Below, piece after piece: positions 1 to 9,177 of a stretch of 35,451 nucleotides of DNA; the stretch's first letter is position 1; every line of letters starts with the position of its first letter. The notes below the pieces were generated by a model. The model worked only from the letters and a program-made list of their open reading frames with translations, was not told the DNA's origin and ran no database searches. Origin of the DNA: Myxococcota bacterium (GTDB lineage: Bacteria > Myxococcota_A > Bradymonadia > UBA7976 > UBA1532); assembly GCA_023150895.1 (NCBI GenBank), contig JAKLJY010000087.1, forward strand, positions 1 to 35,451. Direction: 5' to 3'. Position numbers and translations under genes: made by a program.

Positions 1-72
1 GCGCCGCTGCAGCCGCAGTCGGCGGCGCCCCCCACCGCGGCCGCCGCCGGCGGCCTCGACGACCTGAAGTAG
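1..72 (+). CDS. C-terminal tail of an unidentified protein (5' truncated by window edge)
   Basis: Frame 1 is open from the first base and stops at TAG 70-72, giving 23 residues rich in Ala, Pro and Gln that end in GGLDDLK. The low-complexity tail followed by a short acidic/hydrophobic end looks like a linker or tail, not a folded domain, so no function can be given. It ends 26 bp before the fructose-bisphosphatase start and could share an operon with it. Confidence 0.5.
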   Translation, partial: APLQPQSAAPPTAAAAGGLDDLK

Positions 73-98
73 CGGCCCCCCAGGCAGGAGAAGACGCC

Positions 99-1124
99 AT
101 GTCGCTCGCCGCCGAATTCGGCATCACCCTCACGCAGCACATCCTTCGCAAACAGACCGGGCATCGAGAGGCCCGCGGCCAGTTCTCGCAGCTCCTGACG
201 CAGATCGGGGTCGCGGGCAAGCTCATCACCGCGCAGGTGCGGCGCGCCGGGCTCATCGAGCTCTGGGGCGCCACGGGGGAGATCAACGTCCAGGGCGAGA
301 CGGTTCAGAAGCTCGACCGCATCGCCAACGACACCTTCATCGAGGTCCTGAAGCGCTCGGGCTGCGTGGCGGCGATGGCCTCGGAAGAAGAGGACGAGGT
401 CATCGAGGTGCCGGGCCAGATGGCCGGCGACTACGTCGTGGCGTTCGACCCGCTCGACGGCTCGAGCAACATCGACGTCAACGTCTCGATCGGCACCATC
501 TTCGCCATCTACCGCCGGCACGATCGCCACGAGGTCGTCCGCAGCGACATCCTGCGCCCCGGGCGCGAGCAGGTCGCCGCCGGCTACATCGTCTACGGGC
601 CGAGCACCGCCCTCGTGTACACCGACGGCCGCACCGTGGACTGCTTCACGCTGGACCCCTCGTGTGGTGAGTACTTCCTGACCCGGGAGAACGTCCGCAT
701 GCCGGAGAAGACGGTACAGCTCTCGATCAACGAGTCGAACGAGCCGTACTGGGCCCCCTGGGTGCGGCCGTACCTCGACGCGGTCAAGGCGCGCAACGAC
801 GCGGAGAAGCGCCGGGTGTCCTCGCGGCACATCGGCTCGCTCGTCGCCGACTTCCATCGCAACCTGCTCAAGGGCGGCGTGTACCTCTACCCGACGGACG
901 CCAAGACGGGTCGCGGCAAGCTGCGTGTCCTTTACGAGTGCAACCCCCTGGCCTTCATCGCCGAGGTGGCCGGCGGGGCGGCGACGGACGGACACCGGCG
1001 CATTCTCGACATCGAGCCGAACGGTCTGCACGACCGCACGGGGCTCGTCATCGGACCGAAGAGCGAGGTCGAGCGGGTCGCCGGGTTCGTGGAGAAGTTC
1101 GGCTTCGGCGCGACCGGCGGCTGA
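99..1124 (+). CDS. fbp: Class I fructose-1,6-bisphosphatase
   Basis: Cytoplasmic gluconeogenic enzyme hydrolysing fructose 1,6-bisphosphate to fructose 6-phosphate. At 341 aa it has the normal length for class I FBPase. The metal-binding signature DPLDGSSNID begins at about residue 117. An acidic EEEDE stretch precedes it, and the C-terminal substrate-binding segment contains KGGVYLYP and later LYECNPLAFIAEVAGG. The ATG at 99 has an AGGAG ribosome-binding site about 8 bp upstream. A downstream gene starts 44 bp after the stop on the same strand. The assignment is secure; nothing suggests it takes part in the conflict systems further right. Confidence 0.97.
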   Translation: MSLAAEFGITLTQHILRKQTGHREARGQFSQLLTQIGVAGKLITAQVRRAGLIELWGATGEINVQGETVQKLDRIANDTFIEVLKRSGCVAAMASEEEDEVIEVPGQMAGDYVVAFDPLDGSSNIDVNVSIGTIFAIYRRHDRHEVVRSDILRPGREQVAAGYIVYGPSTALVYTDGRTVDCFTLDPSCGEYFLTRENVRMPEKTVQLSINESNEPYWAPWVRPYLDAVKARNDAEKRRVSSRHIGSLVADFHRNLLKGGVYLYPTDAKTGRGKLRVLYECNPLAFIAEVAGGAATDGHRRILDIEPNGLHDRTGLVIGPKSEVERVAGFVEKFGFGATGG

Positions 1125-1168
1125 CCCGGAGGTCAAGGCGCGGCCCGACCCTGCCGACGCAGGGGGTG

Positions 1169-3625
1169 ATGTCCGAAGTCAAACCGACCGTCACGCGTGT
1201 GCTCGTCGTCCACGAGGATCCCACGATGATCCTCATGCTGCGGCGCACGTTCGAAAGCGAACGGTGCTGGGAGCTCACCGGGGCACGCAGCGCCGCCGCC
1301 GCGCTCGAGCGGCTCGCCCTCGATGCCGGCTTTCAGGGCGTCATCCTGAGCTGGAGCCTGCCGGACACCGGCGCGCTGCACCTGCTCGCCGGCCTGCAGG
1401 ACCGGAGCGGCGCGCGGCCCTGGGTCCTGGCGCTGCACGGTCACTGGAACGAGGACGATCTGGCCCGCGCGGTGCAGACCGGCGTCGACGGGTTTCTGTC
1501 CCCCCCGCTGACCGTCGAGGCGGTGGCGACGGAGGTCGAGGGGCTGAGCCGCGGTGGCGAGACGCCGACCCGGTCGCGTCTCCTGAGCCTGGCGGGGACC
1601 CGCCTGCTGCGGGCCGACGAGCGCCTCTGGCAGCACATCGAGGAGCCCCTGTGGCGGCAGCGGATGTCGCGTCTGGCGGCGGGACTGCGCGCCAAGGCCG
1701 GCGTGTCCACCCGGGCCGCGGGCGAGCGCCTCGTCGCGCGCCTCGACGCCCTCTTCGGCCGGCCGGTCGGCCAGGACTGCGTCCGCATCCTGAGAGCGCA
1801 TCTGACGCGACCGACCGCGAGCGCGGACGAGCTGGCGCGGCAGGCGGGTGCCGAGAGTCTCCGGGCCCGCGCCTACATCGGTGTCCTGCACGAGCTCTTC
1901 GGCACGGGGTCGGCGCGCCAGCCGCTGCGCAGCGAGGCCGCCGGCGCCGTGGCCATCGCCGCCGAGATCATCTTCGCGCGGCCGGACGTCGAGCCCGTGA
2001 GCGCCGCGGAGTTCGAGCGCCTGCGGTTGCTCGGCGCCGAGATTCTCGCGTCGCCGGACGAGCCCCGCTCGGCGGCCGCGCGGGACGAGCTCACGCGCAA
2101 ACTCGCCCATCTCATGCACGCCCCCGTGGCGGCGCTCACTGCCCTGAGCCCCGAGGCGCAGACCTACGTGGCCGCCGGCGTGGTCGACGCCGCCGTCCAG
2201 GTCGAGGCGATCGACCGGGCGCGCCTGGCCGTGCTGCAGAGCGTGCTGAACGCGATGACGCCCGACGGCTGTCTGGATGGGACCCGCCTGCGGGCCCTGG
2301 CCGCGGCGCTCGGGGTCGTGCCGCCCCCCGACGCCGGGGTGACGCCCCGCCTGCTGCAACTCGCCGCCGCGCTCTACCCGGAGCCGGGCATCGAGACCAT
2401 CGACGTCGAGCGACTCGCCGCCCTCGAGGAGGCCCTGCGGCGCGGCGAACTGCCGCCCGATCTCGACGTCGCCGCCCTGCAGGCCCGCCTGGCCCAGTTG
2501 CGCGCGGCGTTGGACCCCGGGGCCATCGTGGACCTGCAGCGCGTGTCGCGCCTCGTGGATGCCTGGGAGGCGCAGAAGGTCGAGCGGATCGGCCTCGCGA
2601 CCGTCGGGGCCATCGTCCGCTCCCTGGACCGCGGGCGCCCGGATCCCGTGATCGCTCGCCTTTACGCCTGCCTGGGCGTCCAGGACCTCGCCGGCCAGCA
2701 GCGTGTGCTGCAGTCCGCGGTCGTCCTGCGCGAGCTGCGGCCCGTGCCCGCGCTCGACTCTCTGCGCCTGCAGATGATCTTCCAGCGCGCCCTGGGGGAG
2801 GCGGCGCCGCCGGACGCGGCGCGGATGCGGGCCCTCATCGACGCCGTGGATCTCGCGCAGGGCATGGACCGCGCCGCGGCCGGGCGCCTGGCCGACGCGC
2901 CCCCCGTGCCCCTCGAGCGGGTGCGGGTCGAGGCGCACGTCGCCCAGCTCGCCCGCCGCCTCGAGTCCCCGGACCTGCGACTCGGCCTGTCGCCCGATCA
3001 GATGGCCCGGCTCGCGGCGATGTTCGCGTCGGGGGGCGATCCCGCGTTCCCCGGCCTCTCGGCGGAGGCCGTGCTGCGGCTGCGGGTGCTGGCGCTCGTC
3101 ATCGTCCGCCCGGGCCGCGATCCGGTCTCGACGCTCGAGCGGGTGCTCGGGGCCTCCGGCCGGGACGTCCGGGCGCTGGTCGGGCTGGCGTCCATCATCC
3201 CCGAGCCCGGCCGCGCCGCCGTCCTGCCGGCCCTGCGCGGCCTGGTCGGGCTGACGGAGCGGGCCTGCACGGCGAAGGACGTGGAGGGCCATCTGGCCAA
3301 CGGACGAGTAGAGGCGGCCGCCCTCGGCCTCGGCGACCTCTCCGACAACGAGCCCCGCCTGCTCGGCCTGCTCAACGAAGCGGCCCTCGCGCTGCGGACG
3401 CTCGGCCGCGGCGAGGAGGGCGAACCCCTCTATCGCCGCGCGCTGCGGCTCGCCCCGACCCGGTTGAATCTGTTGTTCAACTTCGGTCGGCTGCTCTTCG
3501 AGGCGGGGCGATTCGCCGAGTGCGTGGCCATCGCCGAGCGGTGTTACGAACTCGCGCCGGACTTCGGCATGGCCGAGTCGTTGTTGCGCGACGCGCGTGC
3601 GAAGCTGGAGCCGGCGGCCGCCTGA
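1169..3625 (+). CDS. Pseudo-receiver domain protein with C-terminal TPR repeats
   Basis: 818 aa from ATG 1169, chosen because AGGGGG sits just upstream and the receiver fold starts immediately (RVLVVHEDPTMILML); the frame is open further upstream. Residues about 8-125 read as a CheY-like receiver: a VLVVHED acidic patch, then ILSWSLPD where the phospho-acceptor Asp normally precedes xxMP, and GFLSPPL where the conserved Lys-Pro occurs. The acceptor position is Ser and the Lys is Pro, so phosphorylation is unlikely. The long Ala/Leu/Arg-rich helical middle is not recognised. The last ~90 residues form two TPR-like helical hairpins (LLNEAALALRTLGRGEEGE and the following NFGRLLFEAGRFAEC). Probably a protein-protein interaction scaffold; function unknown. 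Confidence 0.75.
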   Translation: MSEVKPTVTRVLVVHEDPTMILMLRRTFESERCWELTGARSAAAALERLALDAGFQGVILSWSLPDTGALHLLAGLQDRSGARPWVLALHGHWNEDDLARAVQTGVDGFLSPPLTVEAVATEVEGLSRGGETPTRSRLLSLAGTRLLRADERLWQHIEEPLWRQRMSRLAAGLRAKAGVSTRAAGERLVARLDALFGRPVGQDCVRILRAHLTRPTASADELARQAGAESLRARAYIGVLHELFGTGSARQPLRSEAAGAVAIAAEIIFARPDVEPVSAAEFERLRLLGAEILASPDEPRSAAARDELTRKLAHLMHAPVAALTALSPEAQTYVAAGVVDAAVQVEAIDRARLAVLQSVLNAMTPDGCLDGTRLRALAAALGVVPPPDAGVTPRLLQLAAALYPEPGIETIDVERLAALEEALRRGELPPDLDVAALQARLAQLRAALDPGAIVDLQRVSRLVDAWEAQKVERIGLATVGAIVRSLDRGRPDPVIARLYACLGVQDLAGQQRVLQSAVVLRELRPVPALDSLRLQMIFQRALGEAAPPDAARMRALIDAVDLAQGMDRAAAGRLADAPPVPLERVRVEAHVAQLARRLESPDLRLGLSPDQMARLAAMFASGGDPAFPGLSAEAVLRLRVLALVIVRPGRDPVSTLERVLGASGRDVRALVGLASIIPEPGRAAVLPALRGLVGLTERACTAKDVEGHLANGRVEAAALGLGDLSDNEPRLLGLLNEAALALRTLGRGEEGEPLYRRALRLAPTRLNLLFNFGRLLFEAGRFAECVAIAERCYELAPDFGMAESLLRDARAKLEPAAA

Positions 3626-3640
3626 CCGCGAGCCGTCGCG

Positions 3641-4237
3641 TCAGAGGCGCGAGACGAGGCCCTTCTTGATGTCCTTCTGGACGGGGTGGTCGCCGAGCCA
3701 GATGTCCCAGACCGCCTTGGCGAACGCGGCGCTCTTGATCGTCGTCGGGCTCTGGCCGAGCACGGCGCAGATGACCCCCCCGCCGCCCGGCAGCCAGGTG
3801 AAGTCGACCTCGTCGCCGGTCGTGAGCGGGTGGCTGCGCAGGTAGGTTTCGAGCTGCCCGAGCTCGGCGTCGAGCCCGGTCGGGTAGTTGGCGCGGATGG
3901 CCTCGGAGAGCGCGTCGGCCATCTTCTTGCCGTCCACGTCGCGCTCCATCGTGAGGATCATCTGCTTGGGCACGTCCGACGCGGCGAGGTCGCCGGGACC
4001 CTTGGGGCTCGCGGCCGTCTCGACGTAGCTGCCGATGACGTAGACGTTGATGAACGCCTTTTCGCGCAGCCCGACGCCCGTGAGCTTCAGCGCCGTGGCC
4101 TTGCCCGCCACCGACGCCTGACGCGTCTCGGGGAAGGAACGGTCGCTGCCGTCGACGCGGACGTCGGCAAAGGCGGTGGTGGAGAGCAGGGTGAGACCGA
4201 AGAAGGCGGCGACGGCCGCACGGGAGCGGATCTTCAT
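3641..4237 (-). CDS. Secreted chalcone isomerase-like protein
   Basis: 198 aa from ATG at 4237, preferred over the in-frame start at 4261 because GGAGG lies 5 bp upstream and a signal peptide follows directly (MKIRSRAAVAAFFGLTLLSTTAFA). The mature region matches the bacterial chalcone-isomerase-like fold: a lipid-binding style core with TGVGLREKAFINVYVIGSYVE, and near the end DEVDFTWLPGGGGV and AVWDIWLGDHPVQKDIKKGL. Bacterial members are periplasmic and generally not flavonoid enzymes; many are thought to bind fatty acids or similar ligands. It converges with the pseudo-receiver gene 15 bp away. Confidence 0.85.
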   Translation of the reverse strand: MKIRSRAAVAAFFGLTLLSTTAFADVRVDGSDRSFPETRQASVAGKATALKLTGVGLREKAFINVYVIGSYVETAASPKGPGDLAASDVPKQMILTMERDVDGKKMADALSEAIRANYPTGLDAELGQLETYLRSHPLTTGDEVDFTWLPGGGGVICAVLGQSPTTIKSAAFAKAVWDIWLGDHPVQKDIKKGLVSRL

Positions 4238-4297
4238 GGGGACCTCCGTTCGGTCGACCACTCTACGCCGAAGCGCGGGCCTGCGGTACGACCTGGA

Positions 4298-5518
4298 TCA
4301 AGGCGCGGGTCGGATTCGACACCGGATCGCGCGGTGATCGAGCCGGCCGGTGTCCGCGGCGCCGCCCGGCAGGCTGCCGACGTCGAACGGGGCATCGAGC
4401 GTGGGCGAACCGACGACCTCGCATGCGCCCTCGAGCCCGGCGACGAGCGCCGTGTCATGGCCGCCGACCGGGCCGGGGCCGATCGCCGTCGCGAGCCGTG
4501 CGCCGGACGCATCCCTCGGGGCCAGATCGGTGTAGGGACCGGCGGGTACGAGCGCCGCCCGAAAACGCTCGGTCGCGCCGCCGCCCAGAGCGTCCTCGGG
4601 ATCGAAGGCCAGGTCGCCGAGCAGGACGACGCGCCCGGCGGGCGCACCGGCGACCAGGGCGAAGAGGGCATCGAGCTGACCGATGCGGCAGGTGTGGCCG
4701 CTGTACGCGCCGTTGAGACCCGTGCCCGGCGCATTGAGCGCGAAGAACCCCACCGTCAGCGGTCCGCCGGGGGTCTGCAGATCGAGCCGGTTCACGCTGG
4801 TGTCTTCATCACACATCGACTCGTCGCATGTGTTCGCACCGACACTGCACGTGCCGAGCGGCGCAGGGGCGGTCTGCCGAACGGACGTGGCCGGAATGCC
4901 GATGCGGCGGTGGACCCCGAGACAGACCGTCTGTCGGCCGGCGTCACACACAATCTGGTAGTCGGGCCCGAGCAGCCGCTCCGCCTGCGTCGGGCGGACG
5001 TCGGCCTGATGACAGGTGCGATTCGAATCGGCCTCCGCCGCCGCGGCGCAGACCGAGGCCGGCAGCACCTCCTGAAGGGCGACGACGTCGGCGTCGAGGT
5101 CGCGCAGGCGGGCGCCGATGAAGTCTTCATAGCCCTGGTGACTGATGTGCCGCAGGTAGACCGGATCGGTCAGGTTCGGCGTGCCGACGTTCAGGCTCGC
5201 GAGCACGAGATCGCCGGGTCGCCCCCGATCCGGCGTGGCGGCGTCGGCGCCGGCCGCGTCGGCCGCAGATGAACCGCCCGCATCCGCAGCCCCCCCGGCC
5301 TCGCCCGTGCGGGCGTCCGGGACGTCGGCGGCGCCCGGGCGAGCGTCTCCCGCGGGGGCGGGCGTGCCGGCCGTCTCGGGCTGCCTTCCCGGCCCCACGT
5401 CGTCGTCCACGGAGAGTTCGAGACCGGGGCCGGCGTCGCAGGCGAACGCGGCGAGGGCGGCGCAGAGCAACGCGCGTCGAGGCGTGTGCAGGCTCGGGCG
5501 GTTGGAAACGAGCGGCAT
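4298..5518 (-). CDS. Endonuclease/exonuclease/phosphatase (EEP) superfamily protein, probable lipoprotein
   Basis: 406 aa from ATG 5518, where a signal-peptide-like N-terminus (RRALLCAALAAFACDAG) begins. The Cys is a possible lipidation site, although AFAC is not a textbook lipobox. An upstream ATG at 5590 has a better ribosome-binding site (GAGG) but would place 24 residues before the signal peptide. A low-complexity Ala/Gly/Asp linker (~residues 30-100) leads to an EEP fold: LASLNVG, DVVALQEVLP with the catalytic-type Glu, RVVLLGDLAFDPED (usual GDFN reads GDLA) and LDHRAIRC with the terminal Asp-His. The cysteine content of the core suggests disulfides outside the cytoplasm. Substrate (phosphodiester or sphingolipid-like) is unknown. 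Confidence 0.75.
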   Translation of the reverse strand: MPLVSNRPSLHTPRRALLCAALAAFACDAGPGLELSVDDDVGPGRQPETAGTPAPAGDARPGAADVPDARTGEAGGAADAGGSSAADAAGADAATPDRGRPGDLVLASLNVGTPNLTDPVYLRHISHQGYEDFIGARLRDLDADVVALQEVLPASVCAAAAEADSNRTCHQADVRPTQAERLLGPDYQIVCDAGRQTVCLGVHRRIGIPATSVRQTAPAPLGTCSVGANTCDESMCDEDTSVNRLDLQTPGGPLTVGFFALNAPGTGLNGAYSGHTCRIGQLDALFALVAGAPAGRVVLLGDLAFDPEDALGGGATERFRAALVPAGPYTDLAPRDASGARLATAIGPGPVGGHDTALVAGLEGACEVVGSPTLDAPFDVGSLPGGAADTGRLDHRAIRCRIRPAP

Positions 5519-5637
5519 GCCGGGAGTCTGCCAGGGCGCGGGTCGGGCGGGAACACCCGCGTCGGTGGTCCGTGCGGATCCCCACGGCATGTGTCCTCGG
5601 GCTTGACCGGGGCCCGCGCGGCGATTCTACTCGCCCC

Positions 5638-6195
5638 ATGTCCCAACCGCACCCGCTGCAGGCGTTCCTGTCCCGGATTCCCTTGTTCGCCACGCTGACG
5701 AGCGAGGACCTCCCCGACATCCTGCGGGCGCTCCGGCCACGCAGTATGCGGGAGGGCGAGACGATCTTCCGTCAGGACGACGCCGGCGAGGCCGCCTACG
5801 TCGTCGAGACCGGCGCGGTCGAGATCCGGCTCGGCGAGACGGGTGAGCTCGTCGTCGCGCGCATGGGCCCGGGCGAGGTTTTCGGCGAGCTCGCGCTCAT
5901 CGACGGGGCGTCGCGCAGTGCCACGGCGGTCTGCGTCGAGTCGGGCACCCTGCACCGCCTCGACAAGACGGAGTTCGATTTTCTCCGCCGCAACCTGCGA
6001 CCGGCCGCCTACAAGGTCCTGCGCGTGCTGGCCGTGACCGTGAGCGAGCGCGTGCGAGAGACCAACGATCACATCGCCCGGGCGTTGGCCCCCGATGCGC
6101 CGGTCGCGGGTGCGCCGGCGGCGGCCGCCGCCCCGGGAGATGCCGGCGGCGTGCGCGGGTTCTTTACGCGGCTCGCCTTCTGGAGCAAGTCGTGA
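5638..6195 (+). CDS. Cyclic nucleotide-binding domain protein (Crp/PKA-R type)
   Basis: 185 aa from ATG 5638. One cyclic-nucleotide-binding domain spans about residues 8-130: PLFATLTSEDL, REGETIFRQDDAGEAAYVVETG and the phosphate-binding-cassette equivalent GEVFGELALIDGASRSATAV, which retains the Gly-Glu-Leu-Ala and the Arg that contacts the cyclic phosphate in known members. There is no DNA-binding HTH. An Ala/Pro linker leads to a short basic/aromatic C-terminal tail (FFTRLAFWSK). Its stop overlaps the start of a paralogue, so the two are translationally coupled and probably act together as cNMP-responsive regulatory subunits. It diverges from the EEP gene. Confidence 0.88.
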   Translation: MSQPHPLQAFLSRIPLFATLTSEDLPDILRALRPRSMREGETIFRQDDAGEAAYVVETGAVEIRLGETGELVVARMGPGEVFGELALIDGASRSATAVCVESGTLHRLDKTEFDFLRRNLRPAAYKVLRVLAVTVSERVRETNDHIARALAPDAPVAGAPAAAAAPGDAGGVRGFFTRLAFWSKS

Positions 6196-6797
6196 GCGGC
6201 CCGGCCCTCGAGCGGCTCCCACTCTTCAAGGGGCTCGGCGACGAGGCCTTGCAGGCCCTCCGCGGCGTCGTGCGCCAGCGGACGTGCAAGGCGGGCGAGG
6301 TCTTGTTCACCGAGGGGGACCGCGCGCGGGAGATGTTCATCCTGCTCGCCGGCAACGTGAGCATCTTCAAGCGCCTGCCCGACGCGCGCGAGGAATGTCT
6401 CGCCACGCTGGTGCCCGGCGCGCTCGTCGGCGAGCTCGCGCTCATCGACGGACAGCCGCGCAGCGCGAGCGCCCGCATCTCCGGCGGCGAGGCCAGCCTG
6501 CTCGTGCTCGCGCGCGATGACTTCGACCGCCTGTTCCGCGCCAACAAACCCTTCGCCTTTCTGGTGCTCGACCGCATCGTCGTCGAACTCTCGGGCCGCC
6601 TGCGACGGGCCACGGCGCGGCTCGGCGAGGCCGCCGCCGAAAACACCCCCGCCGCCCGCGCGCAGCAGGCCCGCGACGCGGCCATGAGCCTGCTCGGGGT
6701 GGATCTGACGCAGTTCGACCTCGGCGAAATCGACCTCGACGCGATCGAGGTGGAGATCGCCCCCCTCGAACAGAGGATGCGGGGGCGGCGCGGGTAG
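6192..6797 (+). CDS. Cyclic nucleotide-binding domain protein (second of an overlapping pair)
   Basis: 201 aa from GTG 6192, overlapping the previous stop by 4 bp (GTGA). The same fold occupies residues about 5-125: PLFKGLGDEALQAL, KAGEVLFTEGDRAREMFILLAG and GALVGELALIDGQPRSASARI with the binding-cassette Glu and Arg. The C-terminal part (LLGVDLTQFDLGEIDLDAIEVEI) is acidic and helical with no HTH, so direct DNA binding is unlikely. Together with the upstream paralogue it forms a two-gene unit converging with a response-regulator gene. Confidence 0.88.
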   Translation: MSGPALERLPLFKGLGDEALQALRGVVRQRTCKAGEVLFTEGDRAREMFILLAGNVSIFKRLPDAREECLATLVPGALVGELALIDGQPRSASARISGGEASLLVLARDDFDRLFRANKPFAFLVLDRIVVELSGRLRRATARLGEAAAENTPAARAQQARDAAMSLLGVDLTQFDLGEIDLDAIEVEIAPLEQRMRGRRG

Positions 6798-6807
6798 GTC
6801 GCCCGTC

Positions 6808-7527
6808 CTACCCGCCCTCATACCGGTACCCGACGCCGTGCACCGTGCGGATGATCACCGGCGCGTCGGGGTCGCGCTCGATGCGGCGCCGCAGCTTGCT
6901 GATGTGTTGATCGAGGGTGCGGCTGTTGGGCAGGTGGTCGTAGCCCCAACACTCCCGGAAGAACAGATCCCGGTCGCAGACCCGCCCCGCCTCGCGGCAA
7001 AGCAGCGCCAGGATACGCACGTCGCGCAGGCTGAGATCAATGACGGTGTCGGCCCGCCGGGCGCGCAGCTCGGCGGGGCTGACCTCCAGATCGCCGATGA
7101 CGAAGGTCTCGGCCGCCGACGCGCGGGGCCCGTCGCGCGGCCCGGCGTCGCGCAGCGCGAGGCAGCGGCGCGAGACGGCCCGGATGCGGGCGAGGACCTC
7201 CTTCACCCCGAAGGGCTTGTTGATGTAGTCGTCGGCCCCGAGCTCGAGGCCGAGCACGCGGTCGATCTCTTCGCTGCGTGCGCTGAGGAAGAGGATCGCG
7301 GTGCGGGTGTCCGTGCGCCGGATCTCGCGACAGACATCGTACCCGTTCATGCGGGGCATCATGATGTCGAGCAGCACGATCTCGGGGCGCAGCGCGCGAA
7401 AACGGTCGAGCGCGTCGACGCCGTCGGGACAGACTGTGACGTCGTAGCCCTCGCCCGCGAGGAGCTCGGCGAGGCCGGCGGCGATGTGGGGGTCGTCCTC
7501 GGCGATGAGGACGCGGAGCGTGGTCAT
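6808..7527 (-). CDS. OmpR/PhoB-family response regulator
   Basis: 239 aa. N-terminal receiver: acidic pair D11-D12, phospho-acceptor D54 in VLLDIMMP, Ser/Thr-equivalent at FLSAR and K104 in YINKPF, all intact. C-terminal winged helix (about residues 140-238) with the usual LTxxE-type start region degenerate, then RVCDRDLFFRECWGYDH, SRTLDQHISKLRRRIE and IRTVHGVGYRYEG. It binds DNA when phosphorylated, presumably by the histidine kinase encoded 36 bp upstream in the same operon. The target is unknown; the VWA-protein operon itself is a natural candidate. Confidence 0.95.
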   Translation of the reverse strand: MTTLRVLIAEDDPHIAAGLAELLAGEGYDVTVCPDGVDALDRFRALRPEIVLLDIMMPRMNGYDVCREIRRTDTRTAILFLSARSEEIDRVLGLELGADDYINKPFGVKEVLARIRAVSRRCLALRDAGPRDGPRASAAETFVIGDLEVSPAELRARRADTVIDLSLRDVRILALLCREAGRVCDRDLFFRECWGYDHLPNSRTLDQHISKLRRRIERDPDAPVIIRTVHGVGYRYEGG

Positions 7528-7563
7528 GGCGTTCGCCTCGTGCGTGATGTCAGGGTCGTCATG

Positions 7564-9177
7564 TCAGGCCGGCGCCCGCAGGCGCACCTCGAACCGGGCG
7601 CCGACGGGGGCGTCGACGAGCCGGACGTCGCCGCCGTGCAGGCGTGCGAGCTGTCGGGCGATGGTCAGGCCGATGCCCGTGCCGGACGCGCCCTCGGTCA
7701 GGCGATCGTCGAGGCGCTCGAAGGGGAGAAACACGCGCTCCCGCGCGGCCGCCGGGATGCCCGGGCCCGCGTCGCTCACCGTTACGACGAGCAGGTCGCC
7801 CTCGAGGCGACTTTCGACGTCGACCCGCCCCCCGGTCGCGGCGTACTTCTCCACGTTGCCGACGAGGTTGCCGACGATCTGTTCGAGGGCATCGGGATCG
7901 AGCGCGCGGGTCGCGGCCGCGTCGAGCCGGAGCGCCGGTGTGATGCCCCGGGCGGCGAGCGCCGGGGTGAAGCCCTCGACGACGCCGCGCAGGACGGCGT
8001 CGGGTGAGACCGGGCGCGGGCTCAGCTTCAGGGTGTGTCGCTGACTGCGCGCGAACGTCAGAATGTTGGTGATCAGCCGCGACAGGCGCTGACTCTCGGC
8101 GACGACGACGTGCAGGTGGCGGGCGGCGGCGTCCTCGGGCTCGAGAGCGAGCTCTTCCTCGAGCATCTCGGCATACAGACGGATGTTCGTCAGGGGGGTC
8201 TTCAGCTCGTGAGACACCTGATTGACGAACGTCACCCGTTGCTGCGCCTCGCGATACGCCCGCGCGCCCTCGCGGTGGACGTGCGCGAGCGCGCCGAGCA
8301 GCACGACGATCGCCGCGCCGATGCCCGCCCACAGGCCGAGCGTCGAATCCGCCGTCGCCGGCGCGAGGCTTTGCTCCAGGTGCCAGTGGGACAGGGGCTC
8401 GGGCAGGCCGCGGCGCGCGGGCGTGAGCGATGGGTCCGCCGCGCGGCGGCCGCCCCAGGCGTAGACCGCCCGCCCGGCCTCGTCGGTCAGTCGGGCCGGC
8501 GGGCCGTCGGCGTCCCCGTCGGGCAGACGCGCGATGACATCGGACAAGAGCCGCGCGCGCTCGAGCTCGACGAGCACCGTGCGGCCGTCGCCCAAGCGGC
8601 GGACGAACCCGACGTTCACCCCCGGCCCCCAGAACCACGACTGCCACGACCACGAACGCAGGCTGGCGGTCTCGGCGGGCGGGTCGCGGTCGGGGCGTGT
8701 CGGGGCGCCCCCGGCGGCCGCGCCCGGAGCACCGGAGGCCTGCCCCGGGGCGTCGGCGGGCGGCGCGGGCGACAGACCCCGCGACCACGCGGGGCGGGCG
8801 CGCTCGACGAACTCGGCCTCGGCGGCGCTGCGGGCCTCGGGCGGTGGAAAGACGACGGTGCCCCGCGCGTCGACCACCAGCGCGTGCCGGTACCAGACGC
8901 CGCGGCGGAGGCGCTCCCGCAGGGCCTCCGGCTCGCCGGGCAGATCGTCCGTGAGTGTCAGCAGGACGGGCACGCGATCGGCGAACAGACCGGACAGACC
9001 GGCGTGCAGCGCGTCGAGCTGACCCTCGCCCGCCCGCCCGGCCTCGTCGCGCGCCCGCTGCGCGGCTTCGTGAGACAGCCGCAGCCCCGCGAACGACAAC
9101 AACCCGCCGCCGAGCAGGGCGACGAGGGCCAGGGGCCAGAAGAGGCGGGGGGCGGCGGGGGTCATGGCATCACTCAA
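7564..9177 (-). CDS. Membrane sensor histidine kinase
   Basis: 537 aa if translation starts at TTG 9177, which overlaps the upstream VWA gene stop (TTGA). An ATG four codons further in (9165) is an alternative. TM1 lies at about residues 12-30 and TM2 at about 280-298, enclosing a ~250-residue extracytoplasmic sensor with a Pro/Ala/Gly-rich insert. The dimerisation/phospho-acceptor box VSHELKTPLTNIRLYAEM has its His at about 323. The ATPase motifs are all present: N box IVGNLVGNVEKYA, G1 VSDAGPGIP, F box VFLPFERLDD and G2 GASGTGIGLTIA. It should phosphorylate the regulator encoded just downstream. The sensed signal cannot be told from sequence. Confidence 0.93.
   Translation of the reverse strand: MSDAMTPAAPRLFWPLALVALLGGGLLSFAGLRLSHEAAQRARDEAGRAGEGQLDALHAGLSGLFADRVPVLLTLTDDLPGEPEALRERLRRGVWYRHALVVDARGTVVFPPPEARSAAEAEFVERARPAWSRGLSPAPPADAPGQASGAPGAAAGGAPTRPDRDPPAETASLRSWSWQSWFWGPGVNVGFVRRLGDGRTVLVELERARLLSDVIARLPDGDADGPPARLTDEAGRAVYAWGGRRAADPSLTPARRGLPEPLSHWHLEQSLAPATADSTLGLWAGIGAAIVVLLGALAHVHREGARAYREAQQRVTFVNQVSHELKTPLTNIRLYAEMLEEELALEPEDAAARHLHVVVAESQRLSRLITNILTFARSQRHTLKLSPRPVSPDAVLRGVVEGFTPALAARGITPALRLDAAATRALDPDALEQIVGNLVGNVEKYAATGGRVDVESRLEGDLLVVTVSDAGPGIPAAARERVFLPFERLDDRLTEGASGTGIGLTIARQLARLHGGDVRLVDAPVGARFEVRLRAPA

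Noticed and set aside
925-3669. Long overlapping ORF on the same strand as the pseudo-receiver gene, very Arg/Pro/Ala rich
   Set aside because: High-GC shadow frame; low-complexity composition, no domain, and the other frame carries receiver and TPR patterns.
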